DNA of 64,000 nt from Bordetella genomosp. 9 (GCF_002119725.1 NZ_CP021109.1:186001-250000); one strand, 5' to 3'. Shown: positions 50,590-59,827, counted from the first letter of the stretch. Notes: generated by a model not told the origin, from the letters alone. Program-made: numbers and translations.

Positions 50590-51182
50590 TCAGGATCTCC
50601 AAGCAGTAGAGCGTCGATGCCGTCGCACAAGGCGTGCAGCAGGACGATGTGCGCTTCCTGGACGCGCATGGTCCGATCGCTCGGCACGCACAGATGGACG
50701 TCGTGCGGCGTCATCAGTTCCCCGATCACGCCCCCGCCCTTGCCGGTGAGGGCAATGACGTGCATGTCGCGCGCCTGTGCAGCCTGCACCGCGCGCACGA
50801 CGTTGGGCGAGTTGCCGCTGGTCGAGATGGCCAGCAGCGCGTCGCCCGGCTGGCCCAGGGCGTTCACCTGCCGTTCGAACACTTCGTCGTAGCCGTAATC
50901 GTTGCCGACCGCCGTCAGGATGGCGGTATCCGTATTCAGCGCCACCGCGGCCAGCGGCAGGCGCTCGCGTTCGAAGCGCCCGACCAGCTCCGCGACGAAA
51001 TGCTGGGCGTCGGCGGCCGACCCGCCATTGCCGCAGGCCAGGATCTTGGCGTTATTGGCCAGCGCGCCGAACAGCAGCTCCACCGCCACGGCGAGCGGTT
51101 CGGCCAGCACGTCCCGGGCAGCCTGCAGGGTCGCGGTCGCATCGTTGAAATGCGACACCATGCGCGTCGTCATATCAGTCAT
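50586..51182 (-). CDS. diaA: DiaA-type SIS-domain protein (phosphoheptose-isomerase-like)
   Basis: A 198-residue SIS protein: ILACGNGGSAADAQHFVAEL and DALLAISTSGNSPNVVRAV are shared by GmhA and DiaA. The setting rsmI / yraN - diaA - dolP is that of E. coli DiaA, which binds DnaA and times replication, so I favour DiaA over a heptose isomerase. ATG 51182 gives the usual family length; the frame is open to 51251. A 430-bp gap full of repeats separates it from yraN. Confidence 0.8.
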   Translation of the reverse strand: MTDMTTRMVSHFNDATATLQAARDVLAEPLAVAVELLFGALANNAKILACGNGGSAADAQHFVAELVGRFERERLPLAAVALNTDTAILTAVGNDYGYDEVFERQVNALGQPGDALLAISTSGNSPNVVRAVQAAQARDMHVIALTGKGGGVIGELMTPHDVHLCVPSDRTMRVQEAHIVLLHALCDGIDALLLGDPE

Positions 51183-51264
51183 GGCGCGGATTATCTCACG
51201 CGCTTGGCGCCGCTTTCGGTCGCGAGCGCGCCGCGCCCCCCACCGCGACAACGGCCCAGTTTTG

Positions 51265-51345
51265 GGACGCGCGGATCCGGCTCCGCCGGTCCGCCAGCGT
51301 CGCCCCCTCGAGGGGGAAGCGCGTCAGCGCTTCGGGGGTGGACCC
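51265..51345 (+). repeat. Dispersed hairpin repeat, copy D
   Basis: Same family as A-C, with a CCCCCTCGAGGGGG palindrome and GCGTCAGCGCTTC where A-C have GCGCAGCGCTT. The 430-bp yraN-diaA gap consists almost wholly of copies D-F and holds no gene. Confidence 0.9.
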
Positions 51346-51401
51346 CACTCCTGGGTCGGTCTTCCCTCCGCCGCAAATGACAGATGCCGCCCGATCGCAG
51401 A

Positions 51402-51480
51402 CGCCGCGGATCCGGCTCCGCCGGTCCGCCAGCGTCGCCCCCTCGAGGGGGAAGCGCGTCAGCGCTTCGGGGGTGGGCCC
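51402..51480 (+). repeat. Dispersed hairpin repeat, copy E
   Basis: Part of a ~134-bp tandem duplication: from about 51343 the sequence repeats at 51478 with one base missing, including CAAATGACAGATGCCGCC, which is not part of the basic repeat. Confidence 0.9.
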
Positions 51481-51534
51481 CACTCTGGGTCGGTCTTCCC
51501 TCCGCCGCAAATGACAGATGCCGCCCGATCGCAG

Positions 51535-51613
51535 ACGCCGCGGATCCGGCTCCGCCGGTCCGCCAGCGTCGCCCCCTTGAGGGGGGAGCGCGTCAGCGCT
51601 TCGGGGGTGGGCC
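51535..51613 (+). repeat. Dispersed hairpin repeat, copy F
   Basis: Second member of the ~134-bp tandem pair. Its end meets the yraN stop codon, the same placement as copy C at cysT. Confidence 0.9.
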
Positions 51614-52128
51614 TATCTTTCCAGGGAGAAGGCGTGGCGCAGCCAGAACGGCGTCTCGCCCTCGAAGGCGACCACGTCGAACCGCACCGCGGCGGGCCGG
51701 CCTGCCCAGAAGCGGGCGATCAGGCGGGGCGCGAGCACGTGGGCCGCCCGTATCAGCCGCGCCTGCTTGGCATGGCCCACACTGGCGGCTGCGCCGCCGA
51801 AGCGATCGTCCCGGCGGGCGCGCACCTCTACCAGCACCAGAGTCCAGCCGTCGCGCAGCGCCAGATCGATTTCGCCGGCGCGGCAACGCAGGTTGCGCCC
51901 CAGCGGCTGCAGGCCGGCCCGGACCAACAGCGCCAGGGCGCGGTCCTCGTAGCCGCCCCCGCGGCGTTGCGAAGCCGATTGCGCCGGCAAGGTCTGGTCC
52001 GCGTCCGCGACCGCGTCAGGCAGCGGGCTCGCATCGTCACCCCGGCGGTTGCGCCGGCGCCGCCGCAGCCGCTTGGCCTGGGCGTGCCGGGCAACTTCGA
52101 ATGGCAGGGCGGATGGATCGTCGGGCAT
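51613..52128 (-). CDS. yraN: UPF0102 family protein YraN
   Basis: A 171-residue protein whose C-terminal ~115 residues are the UPF0102 nuclease-like fold: [43 protein letters not shown] (Glu, Asp and Glu-x-Arg of the putative active site), and [10 protein letters not shown]. The first ~55 residues are basic ([11 protein letters not shown]) and not conserved. ATG 52128 is chosen; the frame is open to 52173, near the divergent rsmI start. The function is not established, but its place beside rsmI and diaA is widely conserved. Confidence 0.85.
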   Translation of the reverse strand: MPDDPSALPFEVARHAQAKRLRRRRRNRRGDDASPLPDAVADADQTLPAQSASQRRGGGYEDRALALLVRAGLQPLGRNLRCRAGEIDLALRDGWTLVLVEVRARRDDRFGGAAASVGHAKQARLIRAAHVLAPRLIARFWAGRPAAVRFDVVAFEGETPFWLRHAFSLER

Positions 52129-52187
52129 GGCTGGCGGACACCGGGAAGCCACTACACTGACAGGGTTTGCCATCCTGTATTCCCAAA

Positions 52188-53153
52188 ATGAACGAGAACG
52201 TCCCGGTGCCCGCCGCGATCGATTCCGGCGCCGACGCCCGCGCTCCCGGCGGCGATGCCTGGCGCCGCGTGGCCGAACGGGTGGCGGCCCAGCAGTGGCC
52301 CGCCGCCACCCTGTACGTGGTGGCCACGCCCATCGGCAACCTCGGCGACCTGGGCCTGCGCGCCTGGCAGGCGCTGGCGCGGGCTGACGTCATCGCCGCA
52401 GAGGACACCCGCGAAAGCCGTACGCTGCTGGATGCCTGGGGTGTCGCCACGCCTTTGATGGCCGCGCACCGCCATAACGAGGCCGCCGCCGCCCAAGCCA
52501 TCTGCGAGCGCCTCGCGCGCGGCGAGCGCGTCGCCTTGATCTCCGATGCCGGTGCGCCCGCGGTGAGCGATCCCGGCGCGCGCATCGTGCGTGAAGTGCG
52601 GCAAGCCGGCTACGCCGTCGTGCCCGTGCCGGGCCCGAGCGCCGTGATTGCGGCCCTGATGGCCAGCGGCGTCACGTCCGACGAGAACCCCGCGTATGTG
52701 TTCGCCGGCTTCCCGCCGCCGAAATCCGCCGCCCGGCAACGCTGGCTGGCGCAGTGGTGCGCCCTGCCCGCGCCCGTCGTCATGTACGAATCGCCGCACC
52801 GGCTCGCCGCCACGCTGGCGGACCTGGCGCAGGTCTGCGGCCCGGCACGCGATGTCACCATCGCGCGCGAGCTGACCAAGCGGTTCGAGGAGGTCGCCAC
52901 TGTTCCGGCAGGCGAGGCCGCCGACTGGCTGCAGGCCCAGCCGCACCGGGGCCAGGGCGAATTCGTCGTCATCGCGCATCCCGCGCCGCCGGCCGCGGCG
53001 GACGCGCAGGCCGCGGATCCCGCCACCGATGCGCTGCTGGACGCCCTGCTGGAATCGGTGTCGGTGCGCGATGCCGCACGCATCGCGGCCCGGGTCAGCG
53101 GATTGCCTCGCGACGTGCTTTACGCGCGCGCCCTGGCGCGCAAGCCGGCATGA
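52188..53153 (+). CDS. rsmI: 16S rRNA (cytidine-1402-2'-O)-methyltransferase RsmI
   Basis: A 321-residue tetrapyrrole-methylase-fold protein. [18 protein letters not shown] is the RsmI motif, [10 protein letters not shown] and [15 protein letters not shown] follow, and the end has [18 protein letters not shown]. It 2'-O-methylates C1402 in the ribosome decoding centre together with RsmH. ATG 52188 is preferred over the one 21 bases upstream. It is divergent from yraN as in E. coli (where lpoA lies between), and its stop overlaps ogt in ATGA. Confidence 0.95.
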   Translation: MNENVPVPAAIDSGADARAPGGDAWRRVAERVAAQQWPAATLYVVATPIGNLGDLGLRAWQALARADVIAAEDTRESRTLLDAWGVATPLMAAHRHNEAAAAQAICERLARGERVALISDAGAPAVSDPGARIVREVRQAGYAVVPVPGPSAVIAALMASGVTSDENPAYVFAGFPPPKSAARQRWLAQWCALPAPVVMYESPHRLAATLADLAQVCGPARDVTIARELTKRFEEVATVPAGEAADWLQAQPHRGQGEFVVIAHPAPPAAADAQAADPATDALLDALLESVSVRDAARIAARVSGLPRDVLYARALARKPA

Positions 53154-53785
53154 TCGCCCGCGGCAGCCGGCACCCGAACGGCACCGGAACGGCCGGCCCA
53201 TGCGTGCGCGTCGTCGATACGCCCTTGGGCGCCATGCGCCTGCAGGCGGAAGGCGGCGCGTTGACCGGCGCCTGGTTCCTGGACCAGCGCGACTGTCCCG
53301 CGATGCCGGAGCCGGCCGCCGAGGCAAGTCCATCGCCGGATGCCGGCGGGCGCGATTCCCGCTCCGCCGAAGACGCCGTTCTCGACCAAGCCGTCCGCGA
53401 GCTCGCGGAGTACTTCGCCGGCCGTCTGCGCGCATTCTCCTTGCCGATGGCGCCGCAGGGCACGCCATTTCAACGGCGTGTCTGGGATGCGCTGCGAGAT
53501 CTGGATTTCGGCGTGCTGGAAAGCTACGGCGCGCTGGCGCAGCGCTGCGCCACGCCAGCCGCGGTGCGCGCCGTCGCGCAGGCCGTCGGCCGCAATCCCA
53601 TTTCCATCTTTATCCCGTGCCATCGCGTCGTCGGCGCCGACAGCGCCTTGACGGGCTTTGGCGGCGGCTTGCACCGCAAGCAGGCCCTGCTCGCGCTCGA
53701 AGGGCATGCCTATGCTTCGCCGGTGCGGCAGGCCCGCCGCGCCCAACAGGATCCGCGTCAGGGAAGCCTTTGGGACTCGCCGTGA
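53150..53785 (+). CDS. ogt: Methylated-DNA-protein cysteine methyltransferase
   Basis: A 211-residue O6-alkylguanine repair protein. The C-terminal domain has TPFQRRVWDALRDL, then the active-site IPCHRVVG (Cys157) and TGFGGGLHRKQALL. The acceptor Cys takes methyl or larger groups from O6-methylguanine and is used up. The N-terminal domain is shorter and more variable, with a Pro/Ala insert. The gene starts on the rsmI stop (4-base overlap), an unusual but tight coupling. It is convergent with rlpA, 28 bp away. Confidence 0.93.
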   Translation: MIARGSRHPNGTGTAGPCVRVVDTPLGAMRLQAEGGALTGAWFLDQRDCPAMPEPAAEASPSPDAGGRDSRSAEDAVLDQAVRELAEYFAGRLRAFSLPMAPQGTPFQRRVWDALRDLDFGVLESYGALAQRCATPAAVRAVAQAVGRNPISIFIPCHRVVGADSALTGFGGGLHRKQALLALEGHAYASPVRQARRAQQDPRQGSLWDSP

Positions 53786-53813
53786 CGCCCGGGAAAGCGG
53801 CCGGCCCGACTTA

Positions 53814-54959
53814 TCAATGCGTGGCGATGCTGGGCAGGATGCCCGTGCGGTCCGCCACGGTCTGCACGGCCGACATGGCGGCATTGCGATCGGCGTACGG
53901 ACCGACACGCACTCGATAGAGCTGTCCCGACTGTTCCACGGTCGCCGGCGGCAGGCCCACTGCGCCGAGTTGTCCGTTCACCCGGGCGGCCAGGGACTGC
54001 GCGTTTGCAGGCTGGCTGAAGGCGCCGAGCTGAAGATACACCGAACCATTGCCGGTGGCGGCCGGCATGGCGCGCGAGGCGGCGGCTTGCGGCAAGGGCG
54101 TGGCCGTTGCGCTTGCCTCCGCGACCGGCGAAGCCGCAGGCAGGGACTGCGCTTGCGGCGGAGGGGGCAGCGGCGTGGGGCCGGAAGGCGCGCCGCCATC
54201 GGCGGTGGGAAAGCCGTTCAAGGCGGCTTGCCGCGCGTTGGCCTCGCTGGACGATGCAATAGGCAACGCCTGCGGCGTGCCGGATTCGGCCGTCGTGAAG
54301 GAAACGGGCGCCGGCGCGGCGGAGACCGCCGCGGCAACTGGGCTTGCGGCTGCGCTTCCTGCCGAAGACGCCGTCGCCTGCCCGCTATTGCGCTGCGCGA
54401 CCATCCGCCGGATCTCGTCGGGCAGGATGCGTTGCACCGTGACCTCTCCGCTGCCGGGCCCGATGATGCCCAGCTTGTATGCGGCGGCATAGGAAAGGTC
54501 CATGATGCGGTTGTCGTGGAACGGGCCCCGATCGTTGACGCGGACGATGACGGTGCGCCCGTTGATCGCGCTGGTCACGCGCGCGTAGCTGGGAATGGGC
54601 ATCGTCGGATGCGCCGCCGTCATGGCGTACATGTCGTAAGGCTCGCCGATCGACGTCGCGTTGCCGTGGAATTTCTTGCCGTACCAGGACGCGATGCCGC
54701 GCTGCGTGAACGGCCGGTCGCTGGTGTCGGGCACATATCGCTTGCCGAAGACGACATACGGCCGGTTGGCGCCGCTGGCCAGCGGTTCGATGCGCGGTTC
54801 GGCGTCCGGAATCGCGTCCAGATTGGATGGCGGATTGGATCCGGGCCCGTCGTCCTTGTAATAGCCGCCGCGTTTCCGGCCTCCGGTACTGGAGCAACCT
54901 GCCACCACCGCGGCCAGCAAAGCGATGAGAAGGAGATTGCGCAGGTGCCGGAAAGTCAT
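53814..54959 (-). CDS. rlpA: Septal-ring lytic transglycosylase lipoprotein RlpA
   Basis: A 381-residue lipoprotein (lipobox VAGC, Cys22). RGIASWYGKKFHGNATSIGE and NDRGPFHDNRIMDLSYAAA form the double-psi beta-barrel with its catalytic Asp. A long Ala/Ser/Pro linker follows, and a SPOR domain (VYLQLGAFSQPANAQSL...; last ~75 residues) binds denuded peptidoglycan at the septum. RlpA cuts such glycan strands during daughter-cell separation. ATG 54959 overlaps the rapZ stop by 4 bases, an operon I would not have expected. Confidence 0.93.
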   Translation of the reverse strand: MTFRHLRNLLLIALLAAVVAGCSSTGGRKRGGYYKDDGPGSNPPSNLDAIPDAEPRIEPLASGANRPYVVFGKRYVPDTSDRPFTQRGIASWYGKKFHGNATSIGEPYDMYAMTAAHPTMPIPSYARVTSAINGRTVIVRVNDRGPFHDNRIMDLSYAAAYKLGIIGPGSGEVTVQRILPDEIRRMVAQRNSGQATASSAGSAAASPVAAAVSAAPAPVSFTTAESGTPQALPIASSSEANARQAALNGFPTADGGAPSGPTPLPPPPQAQSLPAASPVAEASATATPLPQAAASRAMPAATGNGSVYLQLGAFSQPANAQSLAARVNGQLGAVGLPPATVEQSGQLYRVRVGPYADRNAAMSAVQTVADRTGILPSIATH

Positions 54960-55828
54960 GCCTGTTCTTCGGGTAGTTGGGTGCGGTGACGAACGAGCAG
55001 GGGTTGGTGATCGGCGAACCGCTGGGCCAGTTGCTCGACGACATAGACTGAACGATGCTGGCCGCCGGTGCAACCGATGGCCACGGTCAGATAGCTGCGG
55101 GTGTCTTCCATGTACCGCGGCAGCCATTTGCGGATGAACCCGGCGATATCGTCTATCAGTTGTCGCACGTTGTCGAAACTGGCCAGATACGCGGCCACGG
55201 GAGCGTCGCGGCCGGTCAGCGGACGCAGTACCGGATCGTAATAGGGATTGGGCAGGCAGCGCACGTCGAACACCAGGTCCGCGTCGCGCGGTACGCCGCG
55301 CTTGAAGGCGAAGGACTCGAAGGTCAGGACCACCGCCTGCCGGTCGGCCTGCACCAGATCCCGTATCCACGCCCGCAACTGCCCGGGCCGCAGCTCGGAG
55401 GTGTCGATGACGTGTTCCTGGTCGCGCAACGGCGCGAGCATTTCGCGTTCGACGCGGATGCAGTCCAGCAGCGATGCGGGCTTGCCGTTGCGCTGCAGCC
55501 GGTCCGTCAGCGGATGGCGGCGCCGCGATTCCGAATACCGCTGCACCAGCGTGTTGGTGTCGGCATCCAGGAATACCACCCGCATGCTCGTGCCCATGGC
55601 GCGCAGCTGCGCGATTGCAGCCGGCAATTCGGCCAGCTCGCCCGGAGAACGCACGTCGATGGCCACTGCCACGCGCGCCGTCTCGTCGTCGCGCGCGCTG
55701 GCGATGAAATCCAGCAGGTAGCGCACCGGCAGGTTATCCACGCAGGTATAGCCTGAATCTTCCAATAGTCTCAGGGCCACGGACTTGCCGGAGCCGGAGA
55801 TGCCGGTAATGAGGACGACGCTAAGCAT
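54956..55828 (-). CDS. rapZ: RNase adapter protein RapZ
   Basis: A 290-residue P-loop protein: GISGSGKS (9-16) is Walker A, and SFAFKRGVPRDADLVFDVR and AIGCTGGQHRSVYVVEQLA are RapZ signatures. In enterobacteria RapZ senses glucosamine-6-phosphate and feeds the sRNA GlmZ to RNase E; in betaproteobacteria the target is not known to me. ATG 55828 is the conserved start; the frame reaches up to 55945 only by running through repeat copy G. It usually follows hprK, from which it is here separated by two opposite-strand cytochrome genes. Confidence 0.95.
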   Translation of the reverse strand: MLSVVLITGISGSGKSVALRLLEDSGYTCVDNLPVRYLLDFIASARDDETARVAVAIDVRSPGELAELPAAIAQLRAMGTSMRVVFLDADTNTLVQRYSESRRRHPLTDRLQRNGKPASLLDCIRVEREMLAPLRDQEHVIDTSELRPGQLRAWIRDLVQADRQAVVLTFESFAFKRGVPRDADLVFDVRCLPNPYYDPVLRPLTGRDAPVAAYLASFDNVRQLIDDIAGFIRKWLPRYMEDTRSYLTVAIGCTGGQHRSVYVVEQLAQRFADHQPLLVRHRTQLPEEQA

Positions 55829-55852
55829 GTGGCCATTGTACCGGTGAGGGAA

Positions 55853-55932
55853 GGCCACCCCCGAAGCGCTGACGCGCTTCCGCCTCAAGGGGGCGACGCT
55901 GCGAACAGGCAAAGCCTGATCCGCGCGTCCTG
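55853..55932 (-). repeat. Dispersed hairpin repeat, copy G (inverted)
   Basis: Single diverged copy in the reverse orientation (ACCCCCGAAGCGCTGACGCG on the plus strand, then CCTCAAGGGGGCGACGCTG). It lies in the divergent gap between rapZ and the cytochrome gene, not at a gene's 3' end, unlike C and F. Confidence 0.8.
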
Positions 55933-56086
55933 GATCGGGCAGCACCCATGCTTGATGGGGGTGCGGTGTCTATGCCGGGCAGGAGGGGGACGGCGCCTGA
56001 CTGGTATGCCTATAAACTCGGCATCTGCGCCTGTTCCGGGCGCGTGCGGTGCACCTACACTCGGTTTATTTGACAAGGCGCGATCG

Positions 56087-56812
56087 ATGCGGGGTTTCCG
56101 GTTTGCTGTCGGCTGCGTGGCGGCGGTGTTGATAATGGTAGCGGCGGGTGCCGTGCGGGCGCAGGATGCCGCGGGCGTGCCGTTGGAGCCGGGAACCATG
56201 CCGGCGCGGCTGGCGGCCTGTACGGCCTGCCACGGGGAGCAGGGGCGCGCTGGACCGGACGGCTATTACCCCCGCCTGGCGGGCAAGCCGCGCGATTATC
56301 TTTTCCATCAACTGCAGAATTTCCGCGACGGCCGGCGCCAGTACCGCCCGATGACGAATCTGCTGCGTCATCTGCCCGACGATTATCTGCTGGAAATCGC
56401 CGCCTGGTTCGCCGGCCAGCATCCGCCGTATCCACCCCCTGCGCCGGCCGACGCAAGTCCCGCGACGCTGGCGCGCGGGCGCTTGCTGACGACGGCCGGC
56501 GATCCCGCGCGGGGCGTGCCTGCCTGCGCCGCTTGCCACGGCGCGGCGCTGAATGGGCTGGCGCCAGCCATTCCCGGATTGCTCGGCCTGCCGCGCGACT
56601 ATCTGCTGGCGCAACTTGGCAGCTGGCGCAACGGCACGCGGGCGGCGGCGGCGCCGGACTGCATGGCGGACGTCGCGCGCCAGCTCAGTCCGGAGGACAT
56701 CGGCGCGGTCGCGGCGTGGCTTTCATCGCAGCCGGTGCCGCAACCCTATCAGCCGGAGCCGGCCGGCGCCTTGCAGCCGCCCGTTGCATGCGGCGGCGTC
56801 AACCATCCCTAG
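56087..56812 (+). CDS. Diheme cytochrome c4-type protein
   Basis: A 241-residue exported protein with signal peptide (AVGCVAAVLIMVAAGAVRA) and two heme sites: C45-TA-CH49 and CAACHG in the second half. Phrases such as PRLAGKPRDYLFHQLQNFRDG and LPRDYLLAQLGSWRNG repeat between halves, as in the two-domain cytochromes c4. It carries electrons in the periplasm, probably to an oxidase. AAGG about 10 bases upstream supports ATG 56087. It is followed 35 bp later by a three-heme cytochrome, so they probably act together. Confidence 0.88.
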   Translation: MRGFRFAVGCVAAVLIMVAAGAVRAQDAAGVPLEPGTMPARLAACTACHGEQGRAGPDGYYPRLAGKPRDYLFHQLQNFRDGRRQYRPMTNLLRHLPDDYLLEIAAWFAGQHPPYPPPAPADASPATLARGRLLTTAGDPARGVPACAACHGAALNGLAPAIPGLLGLPRDYLLAQLGSWRNGTRAAAAPDCMADVARQLSPEDIGAVAAWLSSQPVPQPYQPEPAGALQPPVACGGVNHP

Positions 56813-56847
56813 CGTCAAAAAGCCTCAGTCCAGGAACAGCGTCCCAT

Positions 56848-58176
56848 ATGTCTTCGCACCGGCCCGATTCCCCGCGCTCCTTCGCGCCAGCCCGCGCCAA
56901 CGGTATGCGGCGCCGCGTCATCGGGGTCCTGCTGCTGATGGTCGCCGTCGCGGTGGCGGCCGTGGCGGTGCTGGCCTGGCGCGGGTACCGCGACGATCCA
57001 TCCACCGGGCCGCGCGAGGCGATTGCCGACCCCGACGCGCGCGTAGCCCGGGGCGCTTACCTGGCGAAGGTGGGCGATTGCATAGCCTGTCATACGGCTC
57101 CCGGCGGCAAGCCCTACGCGGGCGGCGCCGCCATCCCGACGCCTTTCGGCGTGTTCTACGGCCCCAACATCACCCCGGATCGCGGAACCGGCATCGGCGC
57201 ATGGACGGAAGACGATTTCTGGCGCGCCCTGCATCAAGGCAAGTCGCCATCGGGCAGCCTGCTTTATCCCGCGTTTCCCTACACCGAATACACCCGGGTC
57301 AGCCGCGCGGATGCCGACGCCCTTTACGCCTATCTGCGCACCGTGCCCGCGGTTTCGCAGCCGAGTCGGCCGCACGATCTCGCGTTCCCCTATGGCTGGC
57401 GGCCACTCCTCGCATTGTGGCGCGGGCTCTATTTCGATCCCGGCGTGCATCCGGATGCCGGTGCGGAAAGCGGATTGGCGCGCGGCCGCTACCTGGTCGA
57501 TGGTCTGGGCCATTGCATCGCCTGCCATGCGCCGCGCAACGCGCTGGGTGCGACGCCCAGCGGCTCCGGCTTCATCGGCGGCGCAATCGAGGGGCTGGGC
57601 TGGTATGCCCCCGCGCTGGATGGCGACACCGCGCAGGGGCTGGGGCGTTGGTCGCAGGACGACATCGCGGCCTTGCTCAAAACCGGCGTCAGTCCGCAAG
57701 GCGTGGCGGCCGGTCCGATGGGAGAGGTGGTCGCCGCCAGCACACAGTATCTGACCGACGAAGACGCGCAGGCGATCGCGGCGTATCTGAAATCCGTGCC
57801 CGCGGCGCCAGCAGAGGCGGCTGGCGCCGCGCCGCAACCTACCGGCATGCGGCGCGGCGCGGACGTGTACGCCGCCCGCTGCGCGCAATGCCATGGCATC
57901 GACGGCCGCGGCAAGGGCACGGATTGGCCGCCGCTGGCAGGCAACATCGGCGTTACCGCGCCTTACCCCGGCAATGTCGTGCGCATGGTGCTGGACGGCG
58001 GATTCGCGCCGGCGACGGCGGGCAATCCCCGGCCGCACGGGATGCCGCCTTTCGGGCAGGTTCTGAGCGACGACGACGTGGCGGCCGTGGCGACTTACGT
58101 GCGCAATAGCTGGGGCAACGCCGCCGGCGGCGTCACGCCGCTGCAAGTGAAGCAGGCCCGCGCGGCCGGCGGCTGA
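56848..58176 (+). CDS. Membrane-anchored three-heme cytochrome c (dehydrogenase subunit type)
   Basis: A 442-residue protein with an N-terminal anchor (VIGVLLLMVAVAVAAVAVLAW) and three CxxCH sites at Cys78, Cys223 and Cys345. The layout and phrases such as TPFGVFYGPNITPDRGTGIG match the cytochrome subunit of membrane-bound alcohol, aldehyde or gluconate dehydrogenases. No catalytic dehydrogenase gene is beside it, so it may serve a distant enzyme or act with the adjacent cytochrome c4. Position 56848 gives the full anchor; ATG 56905 is possible. It is convergent with hprK, 6 bp apart. Confidence 0.88.
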   Translation: MSSHRPDSPRSFAPARANGMRRRVIGVLLLMVAVAVAAVAVLAWRGYRDDPSTGPREAIADPDARVARGAYLAKVGDCIACHTAPGGKPYAGGAAIPTPFGVFYGPNITPDRGTGIGAWTEDDFWRALHQGKSPSGSLLYPAFPYTEYTRVSRADADALYAYLRTVPAVSQPSRPHDLAFPYGWRPLLALWRGLYFDPGVHPDAGAESGLARGRYLVDGLGHCIACHAPRNALGATPSGSGFIGGAIEGLGWYAPALDGDTAQGLGRWSQDDIAALLKTGVSPQGVAAGPMGEVVAASTQYLTDEDAQAIAAYLKSVPAAPAEAAGAAPQPTGMRRGADVYAARCAQCHGIDGRGKGTDWPPLAGNIGVTAPYPGNVVRMVLDGGFAPATAGNPRPHGMPPFGQVLSDDDVAAVATYVRNSWGNAAGGVTPLQVKQARAAGG

Positions 58177-58182
58177 GCGGCT

Positions 58183-59109
58183 TTATTTGCTGTTCTGCAG
58201 GATCGCCATGGCCTGGCGTTCCATGAATTCGCCCAGCGTGTCGATGCCGCGCAGCTTCAGGATGGTGTTGCGCACGGCGGCTTCGACCAGCACCGCCAGG
58301 TTGCGGCCGGCGGCCACCTGCAACATCACCTTGCGTATCGGCAGGCCGAGCATATCCTGCGTGATGTCCTGCAGCGGCAGGCGCTCGAACTTGTCCTGCG
58401 CGGTGGCCCGCACCAGGTGGACGATCAGCTTCAAACGCATCTTGCGCCGCACCGACGTTTCGCCAAAGATGGTCCGTATATCGAGCAGGCCCAGCCCGCG
58501 CACTTCCAGCAGGTTCTGCAGCAGCGACGGGCAGTGTCCTTCGATCATATTGGGCGCGATGCGGGACAGTTCCACCGCATCGTCGGCCACCAGGCCGTGG
58601 CCGCGCGAGATCAGCTCCAGCGCGAGTTCGCTCTTGCCGAGTCCGGATTCGCCTGTGATGAGCACGCCCAGCCCCAGGACGTCCAGGAAAACGCCATGCA
58701 CGGTGGTGGTGGGCGCCAGCTTCTTGCCCAGGTAGATGCGCAGCAGATCGATCAATTGCGCGGCCGCCACCGGCGTGCTGAGCAGCGGCACCTGGTGCTG
58801 GTCGCATTGATCGATAAGGTCCTGCGGCGCCGTCAGCCCGTCGGCGAGCAGAATCGCCGGCACGCCGCCGATCAGCAGCTCATCCATGTGATGCATGCGG
58901 CGGCGCAGGTCGAAGCGGGTGTAGTAGGCCAGTTCTTCCTGGCCGAAGACCTGTATGCGCGAAGGGTGGATCAGGTTGAGGTGTCCGACCAGATCCGCGG
59001 CGGCCATGCCGTCATCCGGAATCACGCGGTCCGCCGCGCCTTGTCCCGCGATCCAGTTGAAGGGGATTTTGTCGGCGTTGTCGTCGACCAGTTCCTGGAC
59101 GGTAAGCAT
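58183..59109 (-). CDS. hprK: HPr kinase/phosphorylase
   Basis: A 308-residue HprK: N-terminal domain, then His138 and the P-loop GESGLGKS (153-160), and the HprK signature [30 protein letters not shown] is the usual betaproteobacterial opening. It phosphorylates and dephosphorylates Ser46 of HPr and thereby adjusts the nitrogen PTS branch. It lies 12 bp after ptsN, so the two are co-transcribed. In related genomes rapZ follows directly; here the next genes lie on the opposite strand. Confidence 0.95.
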   Translation of the reverse strand: MLTVQELVDDNADKIPFNWIAGQGAADRVIPDDGMAAADLVGHLNLIHPSRIQVFGQEELAYYTRFDLRRRMHHMDELLIGGVPAILLADGLTAPQDLIDQCDQHQVPLLSTPVAAAQLIDLLRIYLGKKLAPTTTVHGVFLDVLGLGVLITGESGLGKSELALELISRGHGLVADDAVELSRIAPNMIEGHCPSLLQNLLEVRGLGLLDIRTIFGETSVRRKMRLKLIVHLVRATAQDKFERLPLQDITQDMLGLPIRKVMLQVAAGRNLAVLVEAAVRNTILKLRGIDTLGEFMERQAMAILQNSK

Positions 59110-59121
59110 GGCGATGAAAGA

Positions 59122-59577
59122 TCAAAGAGTGCCGGTCGTCAGCATGCGATGGACGGCCACCGGATCCGTTTCCGTGGCCAGGGCGTCGCGCAAAGGCTTA
59201 TTGGACATCAATTGCGCGAGCTCGGCGAGTATGTCCAGGTGCTGCTGCGTGGCGTTTTCCGGCACCAGCAGAAACAACAGCATGCTGACAGGCTGGTTGT
59301 CCGGCGCTTCGAACGGCACGGGGCGCGAGAGCCGGAAGAACGCCGCGACAGCTTCGCTGAGGTTCTTGACCCGGCCGTGCGGGACGGCCACGCCATAGCC
59401 CAATCCGGTGGACCCCAGCCGCTCCCTGGCGAAGAGGCTGTCGAAGACGGTCGAACGCGCCAGGCCGTGATGGTTTTCGAATAACAGGCCCGCCTGTTCG
59501 AACGCCCGCTTTTTACTGGTGGCGAGCAGGTCCAGCACGATGTTCCCGGCGGGCAGGATGCGGGACAGGTGATTCAT
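59122..59577 (-). CDS. ptsN: Nitrogen PTS EIIA protein PtsN
   Basis: A 151-residue EIIA-Ntr domain. The phosphorylated His is His67 in GLGYGVAVPHGRV, and the fold ends with LAELAQLMSNKPLRDAL. It receives phosphate from NPr/HPr and regulates potassium uptake and other processes rather than sugar transport. It is the first gene of a ptsN-hprK unit. A 250-bp gap to hpf upstream shows no clear terminator; the first bases are AT-rich (ATTATATGTTCATATG) and may be the ptsN promoter. Confidence 0.95.
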   Translation of the reverse strand: MNHLSRILPAGNIVLDLLATSKKRAFEQAGLLFENHHGLARSTVFDSLFARERLGSTGLGYGVAVPHGRVKNLSEAVAAFFRLSRPVPFEAPDNQPVSMLLFLLVPENATQQHLDILAELAQLMSNKPLRDALATETDPVAVHRMLTTGTL

Positions 59578-59827
59578 GATCGGATTATATGTTCATATGC
59601 CGCAACGCAAAAAAGCGGCTGTGGCGCCCAGGACGCAGTCTTTTCGCGCAACCGGATGGCGCTGACGGGCGAAGGCGTTGGGGAGGGGGATGGAAGGCGG
59701 GGAGTTTCGCTTGCCGATGCCCGGGAAGACCCTTGGGCCAGCGGGACATCGGCGCGGTGTCACGATGATGCGCGTCGAGCGCTATCTTGAAGCTGGTCGA
59801 CGAGCGGGTGTGAGGCGCGTGCGGGCC

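Noticed and set aside
50586..51182. Assignment as phosphoheptose isomerase GmhA
   Set aside because: GmhA and DiaA share the SIS motifs, but the yraN-diaA-dolP setting next to rsmI favours DiaA; no heptose genes are near.
55829..55945. N-terminal extension of the rapZ frame
   Set aside because: The extra residues are encoded by repeat copy G, and RapZ proteins start at MLSVVLITG-type sequence, here ATG 55828.
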